A DNA stretch of 21,840 bases. It comes from Prolixibacteraceae bacterium (GTDB lineage Bacteria; Bacteroidota; Bacteroidia; Bacteroidales; Prolixibacteraceae). The notes beneath the pieces are model-generated. The model was given only the letters and a program-made list of their open reading frames with translations, did not search any database and was not told where the DNA came from. A program made the position numbers and the translations under genes. Numbering within the stretch: position 1 is the stretch's first letter; each line of letters starts with the position of its first letter. The DNA lies in NCBI GenBank assembly GCA_017998095.1, contig JAGODU010000061.1, positions 1 through 21,840 of the forward strand, written 5' to 3'. Below, piece after piece: positions 1-8,230 of this stretch.

Positions 1-56
1 ATTTTAAAGGGAAGACTTCAATTCAGCTTTTAGTCAGGGACATTAAAAGAAGGTAA
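1..56 (+). CDS. C-terminal fragment of a preceding gene, possibly recJ
   Basis: Reading frame 3 is open from the window edge and ends at a TAA at 54-56. It encodes FKGKTSIQLLVRDIKRR. The pattern (G-K-T-x-x-Q-L-x-x-x-D-I near a C-terminus) resembles the end of the OB domain of RecJ-type single-strand DNA exonucleases, but only 17 residues are visible. Frame 1 also stops early (TAG at 31-33), giving an alternative tail ILKGRLQFSF that could end an outer-membrane barrel protein. The RecJ-like reading is preferred because of the QL-x3-DI pattern. The identity is a guess from family memory; the sequence itself shows only an open frame with a stop. Confidence 0.35.
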   Translation, partial: FKGKTSIQLLVRDIKRR

Positions 57-166
57 TTTTTTTCTTTTATCAACTAAACTTCTTATAGACAGATATTTTT
101 TATTATTTTGTAATTTCTAATGAGAATAGCAAATATTATTATCTAAATAAACTAAAAATCCTGGTT

Positions 167-3061
167 ATGAAAATCCTGATTTTACAATTTAAAAGGCTGC
201 TGATTTCTTTAGCAATAATTCTTTTAGGTTTAACTTCAGCTTTTGCTGATGATACAAGCCCTGTAATCAATCCGGCTTATGTAGTTAGTCAAAAAGAAAC
301 ATCTGCATTCACAATTATTGACAAAGGAGTTCCTGCTCCCATAGTTGTAAATGCTTATGATTATCCGGGTGTTATCAGGGCTGCTGAATATTTCAGAAAT
401 GACCTGGGATTGGTAGCAGGCAAGGAAAGCAAATTAGTACTTGATGCAATACCTGTTGTAAAGCAAGTTATTATTGTTGGCACACTTGGTAAAAGCCCTC
501 TCATTGATCAGCTTATAAAAACAGGGAAAATTGATGTAAATGATATCAGAGGGAGATGGGAAAATTCATTGATTCAGGTAGTTGATAATCCATTCCCTAA
601 CATAGAAAAGGCACTTGTTATTGTAGGAAGTGATAAGAGAGGTACAATTTTTGGAATGTTTGATGTTTCATCAAAAATGGGAGTATCGCCCTGGAATTGG
701 TGGGCAGATGTGCCGGTTGTTAAAAAAACAAGTCTGTACATAAAATCAGGCAGATATAATTTAGGAGAGCCAAAAGTTAAATACAGAGGTATATTTTTAA
801 ATGACGAGGAACCGGGATTAGGCAGATGGGCTGTTTATACTTACGGGGGATTCAATCATTTATTTTATGAAAAAGTATTTGAACTTATATTAAGATTGAA
901 AGGCAATTATATATGGCCTGCTATGTGGTGGGCAAGCTTCAATACCGATGATCCGCAGAATACGGAATTAGCCGATGAAATGGGCATAGTTACAGGTACT
1001 TCACATCATGAACCAATGAACAGGGCTCATGCTGAATGGAAAAAAGAAGGTAAGGGGGCTTGGAATTATGAAACAAACAGCGAAGTTTTAAAGAAATTCT
1101 GGACTGATGGAATTAAGAGAGTTGGTGACAGAGAAGTAATTATAAATATGGCGATGAGAGGTGATGGTGATATGGCGATGAGTGCTGAAACCAATATTTC
1201 ATTACTTGAAAAAATTGTAGCTGACCAAAGAAAGATAATAGCTGAAGTTACAGGAAAGGACCCGTCTCAGACTCCTCAGATGTGGGCTCTTTATAAAGAG
1301 GTTCAGGATTATTACGATCAGGGAATGAGAGTTCCCGATGATATTACTCTTATGCTTTGTGACGATAACTGGGGAAATATAAGGAAGCTGCCTAAACCGG
1401 GTACTTCTCCCCGCAGTGGTGGCTATGCAATTTATTATCATATTGATTATGTGGGAGGTCCACGTAATTATAAGTGGTTGAATACGAGTCCGATTCCTCG
1501 TATATGGGAACAAATGAACCTGGCATATGAACATGGAGTTGACAGGCTTTGGCTTGTAAATGTCGGAGATTTAAAACCAATGGAGCTTCCAATTTCTTTC
1601 TTCCTTGATTATGCATGGAACCCTAAAGCATGGCCTGCTGAAAAATTACCGGACTATACAAAGAAATGGGCAGAACAACAGTTTGGAGATAAATACAATG
1701 AAGAGATTGCTGAATTGCTTGATCTTTACACCAGATATAATGGACGGAGAAAGCCTGAATTGCTGGAACCGGGAACATATAGTCTTGTTAATTTCAAAGA
1801 AGCTGAGACTATTGTAAATGATTATAATTCGTTACTTGAAAGAGCTAAGAAAGTTGAGAAGAAATTGCCTAAAGAATATAATGATGCTTTTTATCAGCTG
1901 GTTAAGCATCCTATTGAAGCATGTGCCAATTTGAATGAATTGTATTTAACTGTTGCCAAAAACAAATTATATATTGAGCAATGGAGATCTGAGGCAAATG
2001 TTTTAGCTAAAAAAGCTAAGGAATTATACAAGAAAGATTCTTTGATAACTGTTTATTATCACAATGATTTATCTAACGGCAAGTGGGTTAATATGATGAA
2101 CCAGACCCATATCGGCTATACATATTGGCAGCAGCCTGAAAAGAATTCTATGCCTGAAGTAAACACACTGACTTTAACAAAGGAATCATTATTGGGAGTA
2201 TCAGTAGAAGGGTCTTCATTGTATTATCCTTCTTATAACGGGGATCTGTCACTACCCGTTTTTGATCCTGTTAATAAGCAGTCATACTATATCGATCTTT
2301 TTCAAAGAGGAGAAAAACCAATAGCATTTGAAATTACTAAAGGCGCAGAATGGATTAAGGTTTCAGAATCAAAAGGCAAGTTTTCCGATAGTAAAAAAAT
2401 ATTCGTTGAAATTGACTGGGCAAAAGCACCTCAGGGAGAAAATAATAGTCTGATATCGATTATTCAACCTGAGGGGGTTACTGTTAATGTTAAAGTTCAA
2501 ATAATGAACCTTACAGAAGATCAAAAGAAAATTGCTAAAGGATTTATTGCTAATAATGGACATATAGCAATTGAAGCAGCTCATTTTTCAAGAAATATTT
2601 CAGGTAATTCAACAAGCTGGAAAGAAATACCCGGATTGGGAAGAACTCTGTCAGCAATGCATCCGGTTCCTGTTAATTCTTTGAGACAAACACCAAAATC
2701 AGGTGGTCCTGTTCTTGAATACGATTTTAATATTTTTAAAGAAGGAGATTATAATGTGAATTTATTGTTGTCTCCTACATTGAATATTTATAATGATGAA
2801 GGTCTTGAAGTTGCTGTTTCTATTGATGATCAGGAACCTCAGATTTTGAATATGCATGAAGGAAGATCATTCCAGGATTGGGAAGAGTCAGTAAGGAATA
2901 ATATTACAGTTGTCTCATCAAAACATACAATTTCTTTGCCGGGAAATCACACATTGAAAGTTTGGATGGTAGATCCGGGAATAGTATTGGAGAAAATATT
3001 AATATATACAGGAGAGCCTAAGAAGTCTTATCTTGGAGGTCCTGAAAGTATGAAAAAGTGA
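167..3061 (+). CDS. Secreted GH115 xylan alpha-1,2-glucuronidase
   Basis: This is a 964-residue glycoside hydrolase of family GH115, which removes glucuronic acid or 4-O-methyl-glucuronic acid side chains from glucuronoxylan. Residues 1-27 form a signal peptide (hydrophobic LLISLAIILLGL core, likely cut after the A-F-A at 25-27), so it should be periplasmic or surface-exposed. Family landmarks visible are LNDEEPGLGRW (211-221), the WPAMWW stretch (250-255), SHHEPMNRAHAEW (279-291), NMAMRGDGD (327-335), LCDDNWGN (397-404) and SGGYAIYYHIDYVGGPRNY (417-435). A beta-rich C-terminal domain (about 810-955, from IAIEAAHFSR) matches the usual GH115 C-terminal module. Length is typical for the family. 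The ATG at 167 is chosen because it starts the signal peptide directly. It is followed by the GH16-like gene after a 124-base gap. No SusC/SusD pair or other xylan enzyme lies nearby, so it looks like a stand-alone gene rather than part of a xylan locus. Family assignment is strong; exact substrate is inferred. Confidence 0.92.
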   Translation: MKILILQFKRLLISLAIILLGLTSAFADDTSPVINPAYVVSQKETSAFTIIDKGVPAPIVVNAYDYPGVIRAAEYFRNDLGLVAGKESKLVLDAIPVVKQVIIVGTLGKSPLIDQLIKTGKIDVNDIRGRWENSLIQVVDNPFPNIEKALVIVGSDKRGTIFGMFDVSSKMGVSPWNWWADVPVVKKTSLYIKSGRYNLGEPKVKYRGIFLNDEEPGLGRWAVYTYGGFNHLFYEKVFELILRLKGNYIWPAMWWASFNTDDPQNTELADEMGIVTGTSHHEPMNRAHAEWKKEGKGAWNYETNSEVLKKFWTDGIKRVGDREVIINMAMRGDGDMAMSAETNISLLEKIVADQRKIIAEVTGKDPSQTPQMWALYKEVQDYYDQGMRVPDDITLMLCDDNWGNIRKLPKPGTSPRSGGYAIYYHIDYVGGPRNYKWLNTSPIPRIWEQMNLAYEHGVDRLWLVNVGDLKPMELPISFFLDYAWNPKAWPAEKLPDYTKKWAEQQFGDKYNEEIAELLDLYTRYNGRRKPELLEPGTYSLVNFKEAETIVNDYNSLLERAKKVEKKLPKEYNDAFYQLVKHPIEACANLNELYLTVAKNKLYIEQWRSEANVLAKKAKELYKKDSLITVYYHNDLSNGKWVNMMNQTHIGYTYWQQPEKNSMPEVNTLTLTKESLLGVSVEGSSLYYPSYNGDLSLPVFDPVNKQSYYIDLFQRGEKPIAFEITKGAEWIKVSESKGKFSDSKKIFVEIDWAKAPQGENNSLISIIQPEGVTVNVKVQIMNLTEDQKKIAKGFIANNGHIAIEAAHFSRNISGNSTSWKEIPGLGRTLSAMHPVPVNSLRQTPKSGGPVLEYDFNIFKEGDYNVNLLLSPTLNIYNDEGLEVAVSIDDQEPQILNMHEGRSFQDWEESVRNNITVVSSKHTISLPGNHTLKVWMVDPGIVLEKILIYTGEPKKSYLGGPESMKK

Positions 3062-3125
3062 TATTTAAAAGAGAGGACATAAAAAAAGTGAATTGAAATA
3101 TCAGAATTAAGGAAAGTTTCGTTCT

Positions 3126-3159
3126 TTTGATTAAGAGTAAGTACAATTTCTTAATTTTG
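3126..3159 (+). promoter_or_regulatory. Bacteroidota-type promoter before the GH16-like gene
   Basis: TTTG at 3126-3129 and TAATTTTG at 3152-3159 are separated by 22 bases and match the -33 (TTTG) and -7 (TAnnTTTG) elements of Bacteroidota primary sigma promoters. Transcription would begin about 20 bases before the ATG at 3186. The gene could therefore be expressed independently of the GH115 gene. AT-rich sequence makes chance matches possible. Confidence 0.45.
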
Positions 3160-3185
3160 GTATAATGAAATTAAAACTGTGAAGC

Positions 3186-4631
3186 ATGTTTTTATTCGGA
3201 AAATTGAAATCAGTTGATACGATTGAGCAAGAGTGGCTACAATTAAAAAAAGATTATCAGGCGTATAATGAAATAGAATGTTCAAAGAAGCTTAAAGATT
3301 TCCTTGCTTTGAAAGAAAAGGTGGAGTCGAAACCATTTCTTGAAAAGAAGAAAGAAATAGAGTCTTTAAATTTCAAAGGTTCTCCTGAAGAAAAAATGTT
3401 AAAACTCTTCTCAAAGCTGGAGAAAAATAAGAAGATACTGGATTATTATAAGTTGGCAGGATCAGATGATTTGAGACGTTTCACCAAGTTGAAAGAGAAA
3501 GGTATTTCGGAACAGTTCAAAGAACTGGAACACTTTGTCAAGGCAGGTGAATACAGCAGAGAGCTTAAAAATTTCAACGATAGGAAAAAGAAGGATAAAG
3601 ACAATAAAGAAAAGTGGGAACAAACAGAAGCATATAAAAAGGATAAGGAATACAATGAACTTAAAAGTTCTTCAGATTTTTTGTTTTATAATGGCTTTTT
3701 AAAGTCGCCTCTTTATAAAAATTACCTTAATATCGATGGATCTCCTATGTTGACTCAGTATGAAGACTTAAAAAAGGAAGTAAGGTCAGCAAAATTTACT
3801 GAGAGGAAAGAATATCTTGAAGATAAAGAAAGATATAAGAAGACAGAAGATTATCATTCTTTGTTAAAGTTTTCAGAATTAAAAGATGATTCTCAAATAA
3901 AGCTTTATTTTAAATATAGTGATACAGATAAGTTTAAATTCTTCAGAAACTGGACTTTAACCTTTGAAGATAATTTTAATAAAAAGCTTGATCCAAATAT
4001 CTGGTCAGGGATTTCTCTAATTGCAGAGAATGGCCCGGGGAAGAATTATTCTTTGAAGAATCAATACCAGTTATTTAATGGATTTAATAATTTCAAATCA
4101 GAAAATGAAATTCTGACATTGGAAACCAGACAGGAAAAAACAGAAGGATTGTGCTGGGATGAAGAATTTGGATTCTTTTCAAGAGAGTATGATTATACAT
4201 CAGGACTGATACATACTTTAAAGTCTTTTAAACAAGAATACGGTTTATTTGAAATTAAACTAAAGGCTTCTAAAATCAAGAATGTTATCAGTTCTGTATC
4301 ATTGATTGATGAAGATGAAGAGGTCTGTATTAAATTAATTTCAGTTGAAAGTTATAAAGGTTTCGGTGGAATAATATATGCAGGGAATAATAATACATCA
4401 CATAAACTTGGATTGAATTTCAAGCCAAACGGCTATATGATAATTGGTGTGGAATGGTCGCCTGAAAAGATAGAATGGAAAGTAAACGATAAGGTTATGG
4501 GATCAATTACCCAAAATATTCCACATGTAAAGATGGGGTTGAGAATTGAATCAGAAGTTTTGAAACCAACATCAAATTTACCTCACCGTTTGGATATAGA
4601 CTGGGTAAGATGTTTTAAAAAGAATTCCTGA
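3186..4631 (+). CDS. GH16-like (concanavalin fold) protein with helical N-terminal half, catalytic residues degenerate
   Basis: This 481-residue protein has two parts. Residues 1-250 are very rich in Lys and Glu and look alpha-helical. Short units of the form Y/F-x-x-L-K ... S-x-x-x-x-Y recur (for example around 36-43, 98-104, 152-160, 190-198 and 221-229). Residues 255-478 resemble a GH16/LamG-type beta-sandwich: LTFEDNFNKKLDPNIW (258-273), DYTSGLIHTLKSFKQEYGLFEIKLKA in 336-361, GVEWSPEKIEWKVNDK (421-436) and a final DIDWVRCF (470-477). In active GH16 enzymes the strand after the 'GLFE' segment carries E-x-D-x-(x)-E. Here the corresponding stretch reads E379-V-C381-I-K-L384, so the aspartate and the acid/base glutamate are missing. 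There is no signal peptide, membrane helix or lipobox, so it is predicted cytoplasmic. The start ATG at 3186 follows a good promoter match. A binding or scaffold role is possible but unproven. Confidence 0.6.
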   Translation: MFLFGKLKSVDTIEQEWLQLKKDYQAYNEIECSKKLKDFLALKEKVESKPFLEKKKEIESLNFKGSPEEKMLKLFSKLEKNKKILDYYKLAGSDDLRRFTKLKEKGISEQFKELEHFVKAGEYSRELKNFNDRKKKDKDNKEKWEQTEAYKKDKEYNELKSSSDFLFYNGFLKSPLYKNYLNIDGSPMLTQYEDLKKEVRSAKFTERKEYLEDKERYKKTEDYHSLLKFSELKDDSQIKLYFKYSDTDKFKFFRNWTLTFEDNFNKKLDPNIWSGISLIAENGPGKNYSLKNQYQLFNGFNNFKSENEILTLETRQEKTEGLCWDEEFGFFSREYDYTSGLIHTLKSFKQEYGLFEIKLKASKIKNVISSVSLIDEDEEVCIKLISVESYKGFGGIIYAGNNNTSHKLGLNFKPNGYMIIGVEWSPEKIEWKVNDKVMGSITQNIPHVKMGLRIESEVLKPTSNLPHRLDIDWVRCFKKNS

Positions 4632-4654
4632 TAGTTTAAAATGATTTTACAAAG

Positions 4655-4704
4655 AAATACCTTAATACAAAAAGCATTTGGCAAATTGTATTAAGGTATT
4701 TTTT
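4655..4704. terminator. Bidirectional intrinsic terminator between convergent genes
   Basis: A perfect 16-bp inverted repeat has arms at 4655-4670 (AAATACCTTAATACAA) and 4686-4701 (TTGTATTAAGGTATTT), with a 15-base loop. A run of T follows at 4699-4704, then further T-rich sequence. On the opposite strand the left arm is followed by TTTCTTT. It sits 24 bases after the + strand stop and 14-17 bases after the - strand stop, as expected for a shared terminator. Confidence 0.85.
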
Positions 4705-4717
4705 ATTTTATTTAACC

Positions 4718-7700
4718 TTAATTGACCGGCAATGTAAAGCTAAATTCTGAACCTACATTTATTTGTGAATCAACCCATATTTTTCCACCCATTTGCTCTA
4801 CAAGGCTTTTACATATAGCTAATCCTATTCCGGTTCCTCTGTATAATTTCATTTTATCTTTTGAGCTCTTAAAGAAATGATCAAATACTTTTTCTTTATC
4901 ACTTATATCAATACCACTTCCTGTGTCTTTTACAAAGAACCTGACATTTTCACCCAGAACTTCATACCCAAAAGTAATACTTCCCTTATCTGTGTACTTG
5001 AAAGCATTGCTTAAAAGGTTTATGATAATTTGCCTGAATCTTATTGCATCGGTATTAACAAACAATTGGTAATTATCGTTTATATTAAAATATTTAAAAT
5101 CTATTTTTTTATGGTTTTCCATCAGAAAGTATTCGTATAATTCTTTTAAAATCGAATCTACACTGAATTTTCCTTTTGTTAAAACCATTTTATTTGCTTC
5201 AATAATTGAAATGTCAATAATGTCATTTATTAATACACTTAATTGTTTACTGTTATTTTTAATCAGGTCTATATATTTTAATCTCTTTTCATCAGAAATA
5301 TCCTGATTGCTCAATAAGTTTGAAAAACCAATTATAGCATTCATAGGAGTTCTGATTTCATGGCTCATATTTGCCAGAAAAGCAGATTTCAATTTATCAG
5401 ATTCTTCGGCTTTGATGCGTGCTGATGCTAATTCAGCGGTTCTTTTTTCAACAATTTCTTCAAGATTATTCCGGTGTTTTTCAAGTTCGCTGTTTTGTTC
5501 AAGAATGATAGATTGTTTTCTTTCTAATAACCAATTTAGCTTAGTAAGTTCATTGGTCCTTTTTTCAACAATAGCTTCCAGCAATTTCTTTTCCTTGTTA
5601 AGCATGAAAAACCTGACTGCAATGAATGTAGCAGTAGAAAGGATAATTACTAAGATGCTTATTATTTTAAAATAAATGGATCTCCACCATGGAGGGTGAA
5701 TATTAATTACAATTTCTTTTGGAGTATTGTTCCAAATGCCATCATTGTTGGCACCCATAACCTTAAATGTATATTTTCCTTCTGATATATTTGTATATGT
5801 GGCACTTGTTGCATTTCCTGCATCTATCCATTCAGTATCATATCCTTCAAGTTTGAATTTATATTGATTTTTTTCAGCATTTAGAAAATTCAAAGCAGAA
5901 TAACTAATAGAAAAGTCAGTATTTGGATAGTATAGGTCTAATTCCTTAATCATGTTAATATTGTTGCTAATCTCTCTGAATTTTGAATTCTTATTGGGAT
6001 TTGTTTCCAGCAACATTAATTGAGTTAAAACAACAGAAGGGACTAATTCATTTATTGATATACTGTCAGGATGAAAATAAGTAAAGCCGTGTGATGAACC
6101 AAAATAAAATACACCATCTTTATTTTTATATACAGCTTTCTTTTTCAGGTCATTTGATGAAATACCATCACTGGATGTGTAATTCAAAAATATTGGTCTA
6201 GAGGGTGTTTCTATTCCGTTTACGAATTTAGAAATCCCCTTATTTGTACTAATCCATAAATTACCGTGACTATCTTCAAGAATTCCATGGATTGTATTAT
6301 CGGGCAATCCCTCTTTTGTTGTATAAGTAATCAATGAATCTTTTTCTTTATCGAAATATTCTATTCCGGCATTTGTTGCTACCCAGAAATTCTTTTTACT
6401 GTCCTCAAATACTGAAAGAATATTGCCTCTTTCATAGAATTCAGAGGTTTGTTTTTTTCTTTCCAGATGAATGAACCTGTCATTTTGATAATCATATTCA
6501 TCAATGAAGGCATAAAGACAAATAATTAATTTCCCGTCACTTGTTTGCATTACATGGCTCATGCTTCTGCCATTCAAGCTATTGGGATCTTTGTCATCCC
6601 TAATATATTTTTTGAATTTACCGGTTTTATAATCATATTTATTTAGTCCCCCGCTTCCGGTTCCAATCCATAAATTGCCATATTTATCTTCAACAATATC
6701 AAAAATATTACCACTACCTATTGTGCCTTCACCGCCGGGAAGAAATCTGGTAAAATCATTTGTATTGTAGTTGTAAAGGTGCAATCCACCTGCCCATGTG
6801 CCAACCCACAAATTGCCTTTACTATCTTTTGTTATTGCATAAACGGGATTAGAAGCAAGACTTCTGGGATTATTACTTTCATATTGATAGTGATCATATT
6901 TACCTGTTTTCTTATTTAATCTGTCCAGACCTCCTTCAGTTCCAATCCACAAATAATTATCTTCTTCAAAGAAAGTATTGACAAGGTTATTCTTTATTGA
7001 TTCATGGCTACCATATAGTTCTTTAACTACGTGAAATTTTTTAGACCTTTTACTATAGTAATTAACTCCTCCGCCAAATGTTCCAACCCAGATGTCATTG
7101 AATTTATCCTGATATAAAGTAAAAATTGAATTATCTCCGATAGAATTATAGTCAAGAGGATCATTCTTCAGGTGAGTAATGTTGGTTTTTCCAATAGAAT
7201 AATCATTTAAATTTAATAGATCAATACCTTCATTTGAACCATGCCCAATCCATAACTTATTATCATTATCTGCTAGTAAAGAATATATTGTTCCCTTTAT
7301 TACAACTTCAAAAAAGTATTGATTATTTTTTTCCTTGAGTTTATTCAGGCCATCAAGAGAAGTCCCAATCCATATATGGTTAAATGAATCTTCACAAATA
7401 GATGTTATATCTTTCCCGGAAATTGAATTGCTATTTTTGTCGGGGAGGAAAGTTGTAAATGAATCATTCTCTTTATTGTATAAATTTAGACCGTTTTTAG
7501 TGCCAATCCATATTCTGTTTTTAGAATCTACGAAAATGGTATTAATATAATTGTCAGATAATGAGCTGTTGTTTGTTTGGTATCTTATAATTTTATTTTC
7601 AGTTTGATTGTATTTAACTACGCCCCGGTTAGTGCCAATCCAGAAATTGTTTTCTTTATCCTTTGCAACAGTCAGTACCGGATTAGGAGGTAATATTGTA

Positions 7701-8050
7701 TCAAGTAAAAAAGAACTATTAGTAAGATTGAAGCGTAATAATCCTAAATCACTGCATATCCATATATTTTGAGAATCGAGCTTTGAAATGTAATTAATGT
7801 TGATATTACCCATCCCATAATTGTTTGAACTACCGGGGCGGAAGACTTTAATATTTTTACCATCGTATCTGTTAAGTCCATCGGATGTGCCAAACCAAAT
7901 ATATCCTGATTCATCCTGATAAATACATCTAACCCAACTGTTCGAAAGACCTTCAGAAACAGTGATGCGTTTAAATGAAATCTGGTTATTTGATGAAAAA
8001 ACACCCAGTCCCAATAAAACAAATGATAACAGTAAAACCCCCTTCAACAT
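4718..8050 (-). CDS. Periplasmic double-propeller sensor histidine kinase (HTCS-like, no output domains)
   Basis: From the ATG at 8050 this is a 1110-residue membrane sensor kinase. An in-frame TTG at 8074 would add 8 residues but is less likely, because the ATG begins the signal peptide MLKGVLLLSFVLLGLGVF directly. Residues of about 20-690 hold 14 blade motifs of the Reg_prop type (W-I-G-T-x-x-G-L-x-x-Y, one of them degenerate as KLIICLYAFIDEYD), consistent with two seven-bladed propellers. A Y_Y_Y domain follows (about 700-775), then one membrane helix (about 790-815). A coiled coil carries a repeated V-E-K-R-T segment (about 818-888). The HisKA box SHEIRTPMNAIIGF has His897 as phosphoacceptor, and the HATPase domain has NAFKYTDKG, DTGSGI and GTGIGLAI. 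The protein ends right after the ATPase domain (SFTLPVN), with no receiver or AraC-type helix-turn-helix domain, unlike classic 1300-1400 residue HTCS regulators. No response regulator gene lies in the window. The ligand is probably an oligosaccharide by family analogy; unknown here. Confidence 0.9.
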   Translation of the reverse strand: MLKGVLLLSFVLLGLGVFSSNNQISFKRITVSEGLSNSWVRCIYQDESGYIWFGTSDGLNRYDGKNIKVFRPGSSNNYGMGNININYISKLDSQNIWICSDLGLLRFNLTNSSFLLDTILPPNPVLTVAKDKENNFWIGTNRGVVKYNQTENKIIRYQTNNSSLSDNYINTIFVDSKNRIWIGTKNGLNLYNKENDSFTTFLPDKNSNSISGKDITSICEDSFNHIWIGTSLDGLNKLKEKNNQYFFEVVIKGTIYSLLADNDNKLWIGHGSNEGIDLLNLNDYSIGKTNITHLKNDPLDYNSIGDNSIFTLYQDKFNDIWVGTFGGGVNYYSKRSKKFHVVKELYGSHESIKNNLVNTFFEEDNYLWIGTEGGLDRLNKKTGKYDHYQYESNNPRSLASNPVYAITKDSKGNLWVGTWAGGLHLYNYNTNDFTRFLPGGEGTIGSGNIFDIVEDKYGNLWIGTGSGGLNKYDYKTGKFKKYIRDDKDPNSLNGRSMSHVMQTSDGKLIICLYAFIDEYDYQNDRFIHLERKKQTSEFYERGNILSVFEDSKKNFWVATNAGIEYFDKEKDSLITYTTKEGLPDNTIHGILEDSHGNLWISTNKGISKFVNGIETPSRPIFLNYTSSDGISSNDLKKKAVYKNKDGVFYFGSSHGFTYFHPDSISINELVPSVVLTQLMLLETNPNKNSKFREISNNINMIKELDLYYPNTDFSISYSALNFLNAEKNQYKFKLEGYDTEWIDAGNATSATYTNISEGKYTFKVMGANNDGIWNNTPKEIVINIHPPWWRSIYFKIISILVIILSTATFIAVRFFMLNKEKKLLEAIVEKRTNELTKLNWLLERKQSIILEQNSELEKHRNNLEEIVEKRTAELASARIKAEESDKLKSAFLANMSHEIRTPMNAIIGFSNLLSNQDISDEKRLKYIDLIKNNSKQLSVLINDIIDISIIEANKMVLTKGKFSVDSILKELYEYFLMENHKKIDFKYFNINDNYQLFVNTDAIRFRQIIINLLSNAFKYTDKGSITFGYEVLGENVRFFVKDTGSGIDISDKEKVFDHFFKSSKDKMKLYRGTGIGLAICKSLVEQMGGKIWVDSQINVGSEFSFTLPVN

Positions 8051-8176
8051 CAGACATATAAAAATCTGCGTCAAATTAATATTTTTTTTGAAATTGTTAA
8101 AATATAGTATTATATGCAGGTAATTATTTTGATGAAGTAAGCTTATATATTGACAGAATTAAATATGAAATATAAA

Positions 8177-8202
8177 TATTTAATATAAATCTATATTAAA
8201 TA
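8177..8202. terminator. AT-only hairpin, possible terminator of the nuo-lipB transcript
   Basis: A perfect 11-bp inverted repeat (TATTTAATATA at 8177-8187, TATATTAAATA at 8192-8202) has a 4-base loop. It lies about 28 bases after the lipB stop codon on the - strand, and T-rich sequence follows on that strand. The arms contain no G or C, so the stem is weak. It could equally be a chance feature of this very AT-rich gap, which otherwise holds no gene (8051-8230). Confidence 0.35.
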
Positions 8203-8230
8203 CTTATTCAATATAAATACAGTTTAACTG

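Noticed and set aside
101..110. TTATTTTG upstream of the GH115 gene as a -7 box
   Set aside because: The second base does not match TAnnTTTG and there is no TTTG at the right distance; too weak to list as a promoter.
5307..5675. 122-codon open frame on the + strand inside the sensor kinase gene
   Set aside because: It is antisense to the HisKA and coiled-coil coding region, has no start context or recognisable product, and mirrors codons of the real gene.
6640..7660. Recurrent ccaatccacaaattg-like DNA repeats
   Set aside because: They are the coding reflection of the W-I-G-T propeller blades, not a DNA repeat array or CRISPR.
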